Counted from the stretch's first letter, positions 36,111 to 47,104 are shown. The stretch: 64,000 nt of DNA from Kingdonia uniflora (GCA_014058105.1 JACGCM010002435.1:1612001-1676000), one strand, 5' to 3'. Notes: a model not told the origin generated them from the letters alone. Translations and numbers: made by a program.

Positions 36111-37228
36111 TAAACATATTGAATATAGATGAAAGCTAGTATGACCATTGCCTTATCTTGTGTCTGGTAGGGCTTTTGATATAAAACAATTTTTTTACAT
36201 TTGCTTTTATCACAGAAATGGGTTGAGTTAAACCAAGTTGAAACTTGATTTGAACTATGGAAATGTCGCAGACATATTGAAAGAGATGAAAGCTAGTATG
36301 ACCTTTGCCTTATCTTATACCTGGTTGAGTCTTTGATGTGAAATAAGTTTTTACACTTTCTAAAATTGCAGAGATGTAAGAGTCAGCCTAACCAAGTGTT
36401 ATCCTTGATCCAGCCGGTAGATATGATCCAAACAAGTTAAATAAGATGAAAACTAGTATTATCTTTGTCTTATCTCTTATTTGGCAGAGTTTTTGATATA
36501 AAACAAGTTTTTACACTTAATAAAATCGCAGAGATGTAAAAGTCAGCTAAACTAAGTGTTATCCTTGATCTAGCCGGTAGAAATGATCCAAACAAGTTGA
36601 AAAAGATGAAGACTAGTATTACCTTTGTCTTATCTCTTGTTTGGCAGAGTCTTTGATATAAAACAGGTTTTTACACTTGCTAAAATTGCAAAGATGTAAA
36701 AGTCAACTAAACCAAGTGTTATCCTTGATCCAGCCGGTAGAAATGATCTAAACAAGTTAAGAAAGCTAAAGACTAGAATTATCTTTGTCTTATCTCTTGT
36801 TTGGCAGAATCTTTGATATGAAACATGTTTTTACACTTGCTATAATCGCAGAGATGTAAAATTCAGCTAAACCAAGTATTATCCTTGATCCAGCTGGTAG
36901 AAATGATCCAAAAAAGTTGAAAAGATGAAGACTAGTATTACATTTGTCTTATCTCTTATTTGGCAGAGTCTTTGATATAAAACAAGTTTTTATACTTGCT
37001 ACAATCGCAGAGATGCAAAAGTCAGCTAAACCAAGTATTATCCTTGATCCAGCCGGTAGAAATGATCTAAACAAGTTAAAAAAGATGAAGACTAGTATTA
37101 CCTTTGTCTTATCTCTTGTTTGACAGAGTCTTTGATATGAAACAAGTTTTTACACTTGCAACAATCGCAGAGATGTAGTAAAAGAAGCCAAATCAAGTGA
37201 TATTCTTGATCTAACTTGGATAAGATTG
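36111..37228 (-). repeat. Tandem array, about 160-bp unit, seven copies, in Tat-B
   Basis: Units begin with AACAAGTTGAAAAAGATGAA or a variant at 36111, 36271, 36431, 36591, 36751, 36911 and 37070; spacing is 160 bp five times and 159 once. Shared words include TTTGTCTTATCTCTTGTTTG and CAGAGATGTAAAAGTCAGC. The first two units are the most diverged, and a partial eighth extends to about 37265. No ORF runs through. It lies between the end of pol and the antisense gene. Confidence 0.93.
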
Positions 37229-37399
37229 TTTGTAAGCTAGTATTAACTATGCTTTAATCTGTAAAATGCGGACGAATGTTCATGAAGAGAATGATATTGT
37301 TCCAAAAGAAACTTTCATTGATAAGCTCAGAATTTACATTGGATGGAGATTAGAATCTCACTTTTGGAATTGCAAAACAAAAAGCAAAATATGGAAATG

Positions 37400-38700
37400 G
37401 AGTAGCAAGATACCTAACGATAGTACTGTTTCAGTCGCCTAGTGTTTCAAGGATTTGGAATGGAGACTCCCTCTTCTGTCATGAGATTGTATGATCCCAA
37501 GCCAGAGAGACCTGTGATAATGAATAGACCATCCCAATTGTCGGCTAATTTTCATGTGTGAGGCTCCTTGCGATGTTGAGGAATTTCTCTGAGGATGAGA
37601 TATTTGATTTGGAAAGTACGGCTCCTGACTCGGCTATTATACAATTTGGCAAGCATATGATGATATCGACCTAGGTTAGCGATGACGCGTTCTCTGGTCT
37701 CATCTATCATGTTGAGGTTACAAGCCAATTCGAACTCATTTTCCTCGTCAGTCAGCTCGGATCACGAACTGGATGATGATATTCAGAAGGAATGACAGCC
37801 TTAGTGCCATAAGCAAGGAAGAATGGGGTACACCGAGTAGATTGTCAGGGAGTGGTTCGATACACCCACATGACGTGAGGTAATTCGCGAACCTGATTTC
37901 CTTTTTTCTATGAGTGATGCCATTTTTTGAGTCCATCTACGATAGTTTTGTTGGTGATTTCGGCTTGGCCATTGCCTTGAGGGTTGCATGGATTTGATGG
38001 TGAGTGGATGATATTGTGGTGATTTAGGAAGGTTACCACCTTATCTCCCACAAATTGGGTCCCGTTATCGATACGAATTAGGTGGGGACACCCGAATCGA
38101 GTGACTATGTGGTTCCAGATAAAAGAGGTGACCTCTTCTTCTCTGGTTTGACATGGTGGAATTGCTTATGCCCATTTTGTAAAGTAATTGGTAACTGCGA
38201 GTAGGTGACGGCGATTACCTGGAGAGTTAGGAAATTCACCGACGAGGTCTAGTGCCCATCTTTTGAATGGCCAAAAAACCTTGCTTGAATGGAGTTCGAG
38301 CGCAGGGGCGCATATCATATTTCCATGTCTCTGGCAGGTGTCGCAACTGCGGGAATACTTTTCTTCCTACTTGCGTATGCCAGGCCTGAATACTCCTTGA
38401 GTTATAGCCCGGTTTGCTAATGATTTACCTGCGGCGTGGGAGCCATAAGTTCCTTCATGTAATTCGCGGAGCAGTTCGTCTACTTTTGAATTTGAGAGGC
38501 ACTTGAGGTAAGGCCTTAAAACGGAAAGGCGGTAAAATATGCCGTTTTGAGTAATGTAACACTTCGAGTTGTTAATCAGTTGTCGACGTTCTTTTAGATC
38601 TGCTGGGAGAGGTCTGTTGCACTTATTGTCAACACCGAGGTAGGCTAAGAAAGAAATTCGCCAATCATCGTCTCCCCCTTTATCACCCCCAGTGTTGATC
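37400..38700 (-). pseudogene. Tat-B integrase, degenerate
   Basis: In minus-strand order: ELLRELHEGTYGSHAAGKSL then CDTCQRHGNMI (zinc part), WPFKRWALDLVGEFPNSPGN (first Asp, about 38270), FGCPHLIRIDNGTQFVGDKV (second Asp), NPQGNGQAEITNKTIVDGLK (catalytic Glu, about 37950). A frameshift near 37900 is followed by YGTKAVIPSEYHHPV and a C-terminal PNPWNTRRLKQYY near 37430. The catalytic triad residues are all readable, but several stops occur. Confidence 0.9.
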
Positions 38701-38782
38701 GTGCATACAGATATACGATCAATGCTGGGGGTTGAAATGATTTCAATCTGGAGATATCAAGCTTCTATTCCTAAGACCCCGG

Positions 38783-39150
38783 CTAGATATGCCAAAGAAT
38801 CAGTGTGTCTGCTTTCACCTCGAGGAAATATTCGAGAGTAACTTTCGCGAACTTACTCATCCTATCTGCAACGATGACTGCGTATTCGATCTTCTTCCCG
38901 TTCTTCTTGTATTGCTTAGAATAATGATGAACGATAAGTAATGAATCTGTGTAAATTGAGAGTTCGGGGACACCGAGCTCAAGTGCGAGGTCGAGTCCGT
39001 GAATGAGAGCTTCATACTCGGTGATATTATTTGGGGCCTCAAAATCCAAGCGGATGTATTTTTGAATTATGTCATTGAAAGGGGTAATCAAAACGATCCC
39101 GATCTCTGACCCTGCTGCTCCTACTGATCCATCTGTGAGAAGCCTCCATC
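38783..39150 (-). pseudogene. Tat-B archaeal-type RNase H (second RNase H)
   Basis: Minus-strand reading WRLLTDGSVGAAGSEIG, ITPFNDIIQKYIRLDFEAP, ITEYEALIHGLDLALELGV and LSIYTDSLLIVHHY gives the D, E and D residues of an RNase H separate from the one attached to RT. Two RNase H domains in pol are characteristic of Tat-type plant gypsy elements. Only one frame change near 39090 interrupts it. Confidence 0.85.
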
Positions 39151-39172
39151 CTGACGTAGTGATCCAGTCAGC

Positions 39173-40330
39173 TCATTCATCGAATCGCTTGGGAGTAGAA
39201 TTCTCTGGCATGTTTTTGGTAAGGTACGGGTCGTGCTCCTCCCACTCGGGATCTTCCACTGGAAAATCCGTAAGAAAATCGGTAATGGCCTGACCTTTTT
39301 CGGAATGACGCTGTTTGAACTTGATATCATGTTCTCCCAAGCTGACTGACCATTGCTGCACTCTGCGAGACTTCTCTTTTTTGGACAGAACTTCCCAAAG
39401 TGGGTAGTTCGTCATAACTTTGACGGAATGTGCTTGGAAGTAGTACTTGAATTTCTGTGAAGTGTAAACTAGGGTGAGAAGAAGTTTATTAATTTTAGAG
39501 TACCTTGTTTCTGTTGGTGTGAGTGTTTTGCTGATGAAGAAGACTGGTTTCTCAATTTTCCCTTTTAGGCGAATAAGAATTGAGCTGAGAGAAGTGTCTG
39601 TGACTGCTAGGTCAATTATCAGTTCCTCATTACCTACTGGGGTGCCCATTATGGGGAGAAATCAATTTTGAGATCCTAATAAACTGCTTCGCATTAGGGT
39701 GTCCATGTGACTTCTGCACTTGGCTCAACCTTTCCTCGTTTGGTACATCAGCGGAATAATAAAAATAGCCAGCGACAGCGGTCTGAAGATTTAATAACAA
39801 AACGGTTAATCGCGGCAATCTTTCCGGTGAGTTTTTGAACGTCTTTTGTTGTCTTCGGAGAAGGCATGTTGAGGAGGACCCAAATTTGATCTGGATCAGC
39901 CACAATTCCTATCTTGCTAATGAGGTGGCCTAGAAAGCGGCCAAAATATACCCCGAATTGACATTTTTCAGGATTGAGACGCATTCTATAAGATCAAAGG
40001 ATGTTAAATATTGTGTTGAGATCTGAGATGTGATTATCTGACTGCATGCTTTTTGCTTAAGAGATCATCGATATACACTTTAATGATTTTCCCTAGGTGT
40101 ACTTAGAACATAGCAGTCATCAATTGTTGATATGTGGCACCTGCATTCTTGAGCCCAAAGGGTATGACTTTGTAATAATAAAGACCACTTTCGGTGATGA
40201 ACGTTGTCTTATCTTGGTCTTCTTCTAGAAGTGGTATTTGATTATACCCTAAAGCAGCGTCCATCATAGAAAGGAGATCATGGCCTATTGTGTATTTTGC
40301 AGAGCCTCGAGTGCAGTTTGCATCGTCATC
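39173..40330 (-). pseudogene. Tat-B reverse transcriptase (partial) and linked RNase H
   Basis: From 40330 leftward: MDAALGYNQIPLLEEDQDK, KVIPFGLKNAGATYQQLMTA, the catalytic IIKVYIDDLLSKKHAV (about 40075), RLNPEKCQFGVYFGRFLGHL, MPSPKTTKDVQKLTGKIAAI and then the 158-codon open RNase H piece 39649-39173 (LAVTDTSLSSILIRLKG, FISKTLTPTETRYSKINKLL, VQQWSVSLGEHDIKF). The RT finger region upstream of MDAALG is missing. Frame breaks are near 40030 and 39640-39760. Confidence 0.9.
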
Positions 40331-40600
40331 ATCTCATCTTCGTGTCGTTTGAGCGCTATCAAACGAGCTTGGCTTTTTGTATCTATCCCTTTCTCTCGGA
40401 GCTCACGATCCTTTGTTAATTAAAGTTTGAGTTTGGTGTATTTTTCTGTCTCGGCATGGAGATTTGCCCGTAACTCTGTGAGTTGTCCAGGATCCGCAAA
40501 AATTTTAAGTTGAGTTCATGCGGCCTATCATCTGGAAGAAACCATAATTGAAAATTGTAATAAAAGACTACCTTAGGGTATCGCGGAAATACAATCTTTC
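40290..40600 (-). pseudogene. Tat-B gag N-terminal remnant (coiled-coil)
   Basis: In one frame from about 40490 the minus strand reads KLTELRANLHAETEKYTKL-like residues and ELREKGIDTKSQARLIALKR, MMTMQTALEALQNT, a heptad-rich region like the start of Tat-A gag. It runs straight into RT (MDAALG), which marks a large internal deletion. Confidence 0.65.
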
Positions 40601-40617
40601 GCACAGGCGGTGCCAAA
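40600..40617 (-). promoter_or_regulatory. Tat-type primer binding site of Tat-B
   Basis: On the minus strand TTTGGCACCGCCTGTGCG directly follows the LTR end ...CTATTACA. It is the same class as Tat-A and Tat-C. Confidence 0.88.
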
Positions 40618-41196
40618 TGTAATAGCCAAATTCCGTTAGCTCGATATGATTAGGAATTAGCTATCACACCAATAAACCTATAATAATACTCTAATAGAAA
40701 GTAAGAAATGGAAATAGGTGCTTTTAGCGTGAAAAATCTCTGAACAGGTAAAAAACCACGACCTCGTATGGAGGATTTTTGTAAGAGTATATTTATTTCT
40801 TGGAGTGGATTTCTTTATTACAAGTGATCTCTAAAATATAGAAATGCTTTTGATCTCGTAAATTAAAAGTTTGGGTAATTTTTCTGGCCCCTGTCTCTTT
40901 TGGAACTTTTCCCTTATATAGGCTTTTCCCACAACTCTTCGTCGTGCTGGAACATGTTTTTTGAATAATGTGGTTACTGGCAGTTAACTGAATAACTGAA
41001 GAGTTTGTAGGAGACAGGTATCTTTGACTGGATAACGTTTTACAGGTTTAGCTCGATCCACGTTCTTGAGTAGTTCGTGGGGTTGTTTTGAATGTTGACT
41101 GGATTGTTAAGTGCTAAAATTACGTGAGCCTGAGATGGAGGTAAATCGATCTTCTCGAGCTCAATTTTGAGTGAGATCGAGGGATAAGTCCCTGCA
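40618..41196 (-). repeat. 5' LTR of Tat-B
   Basis: 579 bp, begins TGCAGGGACTTATCCC and ends GGCTATTACA on the minus strand. Followed on the plus-strand right side by target copy GGTAT (41197-41201). Confidence 0.95.
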
Positions 41197-41201
41197 GGTA
41201 T
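41197..41201 (+). repeat. Target site duplication GGTAT, right copy
   Basis: Identical to 29055-29059. Confidence 0.92.
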
Positions 41202-42545
41202 AGAAGCAGGTCCAGATCGGACTTAAGCTCTCTTATCGATGCCATCTCCAAGGACCAGGAAAGATGTCCAAAAGTTAGCAGGCAAAATTGCCGCAATTAA
41301 TAATTTGTTTCAAAATTATCCGATCGATATAGGTGGTTATTCAACCTATTACATGAAGGAACACAAAGGGGAAAGAAGAAGAGAGAACCTTAATTCGAAT
41401 AAAGCAAAGAATGCGAAGTAACGTTCCAAGACCTCAAAAAATAGCAGGGATAACCTCCCATCATGAGTACCCCCACTGAAGGGGAAGAACTTGCAATATA
41501 CCTTGCAGTTACAGATAATTCACTCAGTTCGGTACTTATTCGACTTTATGAAAAATAGAAAAGCCCATGCACTTCATCAGTAAATCCCTTACTCCAACAG
41601 AGTCACGGTACACCAATATTGATAAACTGCTTCATACCTTTGTTTACACCTCGCCGAAGAAAAAATATAATTTTCAAGCTTATTCAATTCGGGAAATAAC
41701 GAATTATCCCCTTCGAAAGATTTCATCAAAGAAAGAAAAATATCGACGAGTGCAATAATGGTCCTGAATAGAGAATTTTTAAAAATGGGAAAGCTGTAGT
41801 ATATTTTATGGCAGATTTCCCAGTAGAAGAAACAGACTGGAAAGAACACGATCCTGAACTAGTTAAAGAACTGTTCAAAGAAAAAGTAGACAGATATCAA
41901 AAAAGGGTTTATGCCTTCTGACTGATGGATCTGTCAGATCAGCAAGATCAGGGGTTATAATTTTTCTCATCACACCTTCTAATGATAGGATCAATAAAGC
42001 TATCCAACTCAATTTTGAGGCAACAAGCAATGAAATAGAGTACGAATCATTAATCTACGGTTTAGACATGGCTTTATAAATCGTAGTGTCTGAGCTATCA
42101 GTATACACTGATTCAATATTGATAGTCATACATTACATCGATCAATACCAGAAAAATAAGAATATGGTGGACTATGTTTCTTTAGTGGCCGAATTGATGA
42201 ACAAATTTCAATAGTCCACGTTTTAGTACTTACCTCGAGGATAAAACATGCATGTCTACACCCTTACGTATTTGGCAATAATCCATGGAATAGAGGCTTG
42301 ATATCTATAAATTGAAGTCATATCCACCCCCAGTGCTAATCTTGTCAGTTCAAATACAATTAAAACTGGGGGCGATGAACCCAAAGAAGGCGATTGGAGG
42401 TTACCTTTTATAAAATATATTGGTCCAAAGAACGATTTTAAAGGTAAATTACTAAAAGATGTCAGCGAGAGGCAGAGACTGATAAATAACGCAAAACACT
42501 ATTTATTGATCAAAAATCAACTTTACAATACATTGCGTCGGTCAC
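41197..42545 (+). pseudogene. Tat-A reverse transcriptase end, RNase H and archaeal-type RNase H
   Basis: Resumes with IEAGPD, then PSPRTRKDVQKLAGKIAAIN (RT thumb/connection). The RT-linked RNase H carries a LAVTDNSLSSVLIR-type start near 41505 and HFISKSLTPTESRY, with NIDKLLHTFVYTSPKKK. A second RNase H (about 41905-42240) reads LLTDGSVRSARSG, NEIEYESLIYGLDMAL and LSVYTDSILIVIHYI, giving D, E and D of an aRNH domain. After KGKLLKDVSERQRLINNAKH the sequence falls into the reverse strand of the antisense gene, so integrase is absent. Confidence 0.85.
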
Positions 42546-42639
42546 CCCACCATTTAGCGGTATATTAGTTGCTGGCGAAGTCACATCCTCACAGACCGAT
42601 GTAACCACTATCTTATTTGCCGAAACCTCCTGATTAACC

Positions 42640-44440
42640 TTCTTCAGCAGGCAAAGTTTTCAAGCCACACCATATGACTTAGGAGGAGGGAGATTGGTTG
42701 AGTTTGTAGTAGCAAGAAGCTTGAGGCCAGCCGCAGTCATAGAAGAAGAGTTCTTTTTATTTTAGGTTTCTTCCTTACTAGCCATAGCTCGCCTCTGGTT
42801 CGCTCGCTAAATTTTTGGGATTTCAGAATGAACCTTTTTATCTCTTTGGATCTTCAAGTCAATAATAACTTCTTTCAACTCGTTCTTCTCTCTCCCAATA
42901 CGATCGAAGAGACTCATGCTGTCGAGAGTAGCAGTTGGTTGGGGACCTACATGGAGAAACAACAAGAAACAAAGGAAAAATAAAGAGGATGAACATAAGC
43001 AACAACCATCTACCAAGTTCTTATGATAAGCACTTACTCGGATTTAAATACAAAAATTCCAGCTTGAGTACTGGTTCATCTGTAACCTGCATACATTTCC
43101 CACTAACCAGTACCTGATGATCTTTCCAAGGTCGACCAGCATAATTAAAATCAAAAAATTTGGCCTTGTAGAATTGATATTTAGATAGCAACTTTGACTG
43201 GCTTTCAGGTATTTTATCTTATAATATTTCAGGACGTCAGAAGCCAAACTTTCTCTCAACCCCATTAGCCCTCCACCTCTTGTTCATGGCTTCACACACC
43301 TTCATCAACTTGTACACATTACCATTTAGTTGCCCTAGGCAGTACTTTAACAAATTCATAACTCCCTTTTAGAAGTTTGATAAAGGGATCTTAAGACCAT
43401 ATACGAGTTGATTGGCATAGAATAAGAATCCATCTCGCGGATTAAACAACAATGTTCTAGTGCAGTACAGTAAGGAAATTATTTAGAAATTTCATGTCCC
43501 TTCTAACCTATTTGTGGTTGGGAACATGATAGCATTTCTTCAGTCCTATCTCTAGAGTGAACACCCTAAAAATAAACCCTCGTCCTCAATATACTATCCC
43601 GACGTCCCATTTATCCTCATTCTTTACTTAAGAAATCTTTCCCAATATCCACTCCTTCCGGATATATACACATTTATATTGGTGACCCCACATTTTTCCC
43701 TATATTATCCTCTTAAACCTCAGGCTCGACCTTCATATGAATGACCTCCATTGATCCTTTCCGAGTATCTATAACTTCTTCCTCTATATTTCTAAATTCG
43801 TCATCTCGATCAGATGTAGACATCTCTTCTGAACTCGAATCAAAATTTTTTTTACTTCCTGGAACTAGATTGTTAATACGCATATTGACCTATAAAACAA
43901 GAAGTAAAAATCTACCTTTTTCCTGTTACCCTTGCCTCATCGACCTATGGTTCATTTTTAAATTTAGGTTGATGCCTTCACCACTATCTAAATAATTCAA
44001 AACTACTACATCTACTTGGAAATACAAACCATAGTTCGCCTTTCAAAATTTTAAATACAAATTCTTTTCCCCAAATTATCACAATTGTCAGCGAAGAGAA
44101 AGTGCTCCATTTTTTAAAAGATATTTTACACATGTCCACCCACAATTACCCCTACCCCCAAAATAAGAAAGCCAAACAATGAATTTGGAATAATCACAAA
44201 AACATTACACATACCATAATCACATATACATAAAAGTACAGGATACCAACCTGAAATAGAAGAACCACAATCTTCAATTTTAACAAAAAGTTTAGGAAGA
44301 CATCTTTTTCCACGATAATCTTCATAAACGAGTAGCACACGCTTTCCTAAAAATCTTGGCAATGGGTGGTCTCACAGATTTTTGAGGTTTACTTTTTCTA
44401 GATTTTTGTTCTTGAACAACAGTTTTGCTCTCTAAAAAAG
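42640..44440 (-). pseudogene. Tat-A antisense gene: Transposase_28-like domain and flanking exons
   Basis: On the strand opposite to gag-pol. From 44440 leftward: a basic N-terminal part (RKSKPQKSVRPP), an acidic part (SSSEEMSTSDRDDE, about 43830), then PRDGFLFYANQLVYGLKIPL near 43390, KGVMNLLKYCLGQLNGNVYK, LMKVCEAMNKRWR and an NYAGRPWKDHQVLV tail. It ends in LYLNPS at a splice donor (intron 43038-42953, acceptor CCATGTAG). The same domain, followed by an intron at the same place, occurs in Tat-B, Tat-C and Tat-D2. The layout recalls the plant 'putative gypsy-type transposon' (Transposase_28) family, unchecked. Stops and frameshifts are common. Confidence 0.7.
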
Positions 44441-44799
44441 TGGAATGACCCTTTGGTAAAATAATGGTTTATTATAATACATGTCAGTCCCCCTCGATTT
44501 TTAAAAGGATACGTCCTCCCCCCGCCACTCATTACCATCATCTCTCTTAGGAAAATGCACTATGTCATCATTACCTATTTTCAGACCCGCAATTACACTA
44601 TAAGAAAAAGACCTTTAGGGATGGTAAAAAGTGTCCCAAAAAGTTATTAATTCGTCCATATAACTATTAGGGACGCCTTTAGGGACGGTAAAATGTTGTC
44701 CCTTTAGGGTGGCGTCCCAAATTCATTAGTGATGGACAGATCCGTTTATAATACTATTAAGGACGGTTTTAGAGACGATACAAATACGTCTCTAAAGGT

Positions 44800-45270
44800 C
44801 ATTGTTTTTCAACTCCTCTAGGGACGGAGTGCAGCCGTCCTTAATACATAATATTAATGACGAATTTGTTTGTCTCTAAAAGTATGGAGCCAAATTTTCT
44901 TGCCAGCGCCAATATTATTGGGGACGGATTATTCTATCTCTAATACATAATATTTGTGACGAATTTGTTTGTCTCTAAGAATATAGCGCCAAATTTTCCC
45001 GCCAGCGCCAATATTATTGGAGACGGATTATTCTGTCGCTAATATACACAACATTTGAGACGGATTTGTTTGTCTCTAAATGTATGGCACCAAATTTTCT
45101 CGTCAGCGCTGATATTATTGGGGACGGATTATTCTATTTCTAATAAACAACATTTGAGACAGATTTGCTTGTTTCTAAAAGTATGGCGCCAATTTTTTTT
45201 ACCAGTATCAATATTAATAGAGATGTATTATTCCATCCGTCTTTAATACATAACATTTTAAACAGATTTG
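44800..45270 (+). repeat. Subterminal tandem repeats, about 100 bp, 4+ copies
   Basis: Units align at GACGAATTTG (or GACGGATTTG) at 44859, 44958, 45059 and 45158, and share GTCTCTAAAAGTATGG, GCCAGCGCCAATATTATTGG and GGACGGATTATTCT. Subterminal repetition is typical of CACTA ends, where transposase proteins bind. Confidence 0.9.
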
Positions 45271-45510
45271 TTTCTCTAAAAGAAGGTAATGCTAAATGTA
45301 GCATTTTTGCAATTTAAATTATGCCATTGTTAGATAATACAAATCATTCATCAACCACAAGTTAATTTAAAAGAAGGTAAAATGATTACAAATATGCTCT
45401 TTGATATACAAAAGAACCTAAAGGACATCAAAAATAATTGAAAAGAAAACAATAACAATGAAATTATTATTTTTACATGAAGAGTTACAAGTCCAGCATC
45501 CTAGGTCACC

Positions 45511-45665
45511 TTGAGAATATAAATGAAGTCCCCAATCCGAAGCATGCTATATCTCCTATATGAATAAAGACAAATATAAAGTCATTAATTTTTGCATTGT
45601 ACTTTATTAATGTAAAAGAAGAACAGTTCAAAAATCCTATGGAAAATTTGTAAACTTAACTATTT
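45511..45665 (+). repeat. Direct repeat, left copy (about 155 bp)
   Basis: Begins ACCTTGAGAATATAAATGAA and ends near TTTGTAAACTTAACTATTTA; matches 46103-46258 with roughly a dozen differences and one short gap. Confidence 0.85.
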
Positions 45666-46102
45666 AAGCCTATGGAGACCAGCGATGGAGCAAGTGAAAA
45701 TCAATTGTACAATCTCAAACTACAAAAATATGGCAGAGAAAAAAAACTAGTAACATGGCCATAGTCTTTTAGTACTGTTATAACTAAGTGTGGACTTTAT
45801 ATGAGTTGTCGCAATGCAAATAGACAAGTGTTATGTTAATACTGCCACAACCTAATCACTAAAAATAGCGAATGGATAAATTATTTTTTGGTTTTTAAGA
45901 AGTATTTCATATCTTATTTCACTTCTTCATTGTGAAATAATATTTTATATAATTGAAACTGCTGGTAACACTGATTGGGGACCTAAATTATTGGAACAGA
46001 GCATCCCAGAATTGATTGTGTGATCCATGACTAACAATAGAAGATTGAAAAAAATATTAAAGAGTATGAATACTTCTAGGGAAGTCAAATAAATTATATT
46101 CA

Positions 46103-46258
46103 CCTTGAGAATATAAATAAAGTCCCCAGTCTGAAGCATGCCATATCTCCTATATGAATAAAGCCAAATATAAAGTCCATAAGTTTTGCGTTGTACCTTA
46201 TTAATGTAAAAGAAGAACAGTTCAAAAAGCTTATAAAATTTTTGTAAACTTTACTATC
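46103..46258 (+). repeat. Direct repeat, right copy (about 155 bp)
   Basis: Second copy of 45511-45665, 592 bp to the right and in the same orientation. Both lie in the CACTA-like interior with no coding sense. Confidence 0.85.
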
Positions 46259-46611
46259 TAGGCAAATTAGCAGTAACAAAATCATGAACAATCTAAGGTC
46301 AAAACATGAAAAATAATGAGAGAATAAAGAAGAGAATCCTGATCCCAGGATGTGATCTCTCTCTCCCTCCCCAACTTCAGAATAACAAGTTAAAAATTCC
46401 CAAGTTTTAGATCGAAAATAGCATCTGTAGAGACCGGAGAGTCCAAGTTTTGGTTATCTTTGAAGTTATTAACTCCAGCAATAGAATAAACCGTAAGGGG
46501 AAAGGAGAAATCAAAATAACTATGGACAACAAGGAAATTTGCCACGGACAAGTCCTGTGCAAAGGAGAAATTAAAAAGATACCGTGACAATTTTGATATT
46601 TTGGTGTAGTG

Positions 46612-46738
46612 CACAGAGAGTTGAGGGAGGAAGGATTGCGGGGAAGGGGTGTTAACTTGCATGCATGAAATTGGGCCTTTTCATTTTCGCAGTATTTTTA
46701 TCCACTCCTAAACTTTAACTATAAGGGACGGCCATGTC
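46612..46738. other. Unassigned junction between the CACTA-like and Tat-C elements
   Basis: Contains a purine run (GCGGGGAAGGGG) followed by TGTTAACTTGCATGCATG, which looks like a polypurine tract plus LTR start, but I could not pair it with any other LTR in the window. The Tat-C 5' LTR begins abruptly after it. Confidence 0.3.
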
Positions 46739-47087
46739 CACTTGTAATGTGACCTCCCATGGTGACTCAGCCCTACCTATATTCTTTAAATAGGAGGGAA
46801 GGGGAACCAAGGAAGGGTTACGAAATCTCTCCCCTAAACCCTTGCAGTTTACCTTTGATCTATCTGTAAATTACCCCGTATTCAAACCTTCTACTACGAG
46901 ACAGTAATATCAATACTTTTTAAAATCCTCATCAGAGGTTGGGGAGTGTCCTATTCTAGGCCTCCACGCAAGTATATTGTCAATAGCTTAGACATATTAT
47001 TGATCATATGTTTGAACCTCTTTGATAAAAGATAAACCCCGCGGTGTAAGAGCCAACTTCCTCTCCTTACGAAGTTAGGCTCCTACA
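46739..47087 (+). repeat. Truncated 5' LTR of Tat-C
   Basis: Matches 59067-59415 base for base in length (349 bp each) and ends GGCTCCTACA. The first 409 bp of the LTR (equivalent to 58658-59066) are missing on this side. TATA-like TTTAAATAGG is near 46785. Confidence 0.93.
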
Positions 47088-47104
47088 TTTGGCACCATCC
47101 GTGC
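47088..47104 (+). promoter_or_regulatory. Tat-type primer binding site of Tat-C
   Basis: TTTGGCACCATCCGTGC directly after the LTR end. Confidence 0.88.

Larger units (their letters stand above)
29060..41196 (-). mobile_element. Tat-B: Ty3/gypsy Tat-type retrotransposon (12.1 kb) nested in Tat-A
   Basis: On the minus strand from right to left: 5' LTR (41196-40618), PBS, gag N-terminus, RT, RNase H, archaeal-type RNase H, integrase, a tandem array, an antisense gene on the plus strand, polypurine tract and 3' LTR (29638-29060). Both LTRs are 579 bp and GGTAT is duplicated exactly at the ends. Most of gag, all of protease and the start of RT are deleted (gag coiled-coil joins RT at about 40290). 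The 7.6 kb between integrase and 3' LTR is larger than the coding part. Confidence 0.95.
25592..44595 (+). mobile_element. Tat-A: Ty3/gypsy Tat-type retrotransposon, split by Tat-B
   Basis: Plus-strand order: end of 5' LTR, PBS, gag, protease, RT (interrupted at 29059), then resuming at 41202 with the rest of RT, RNase H and a second, archaeal-type RNase H. The integrase is deleted at about 42540, and the antisense gene typical of these elements follows on the minus strand to about 44440. Joining across the Tat-B insertion restores an uninterrupted RT word (GHLINENG then IEAGPD). No 3' LTR was recognised before the CACTA-like terminus at 44596. The 5' LTR appears to be split by the chromovirus-like element, so the true left end lies within 19791-20315. 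Confidence 0.88.
44596..46611 (+). mobile_element. CACTA-like DNA transposon remnant (non-autonomous)
   Basis: The left terminus reads CACTATAAGAAAAAGACC, the plant CACTA (En/Spm) type of end, followed by repeated GGGACGG-type subterminal motifs (44616-45130). The proposed right terminus, TTTTGGTGTAGTG at 46599-46611, is the reverse complement of CACTACACCAAAA, matching 10 of 13 bases of the left end. The 3-bp flanks (TTA left, CAC right) do not match, so the right end is uncertain. No transposase coding sequence was recognised. Confidence 0.6.

Noticed and set aside
36111..37228. Regular repeats considered as a CRISPR-like array
   Set aside because: The units are contiguous 160-bp tandem repeats with no short repeat/spacer pattern, in a plant retrotransposon.
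43741..43995. 84-codon plus-strand ORF in Tat-A
   Set aside because: Complement of the acidic part of the antisense gene.
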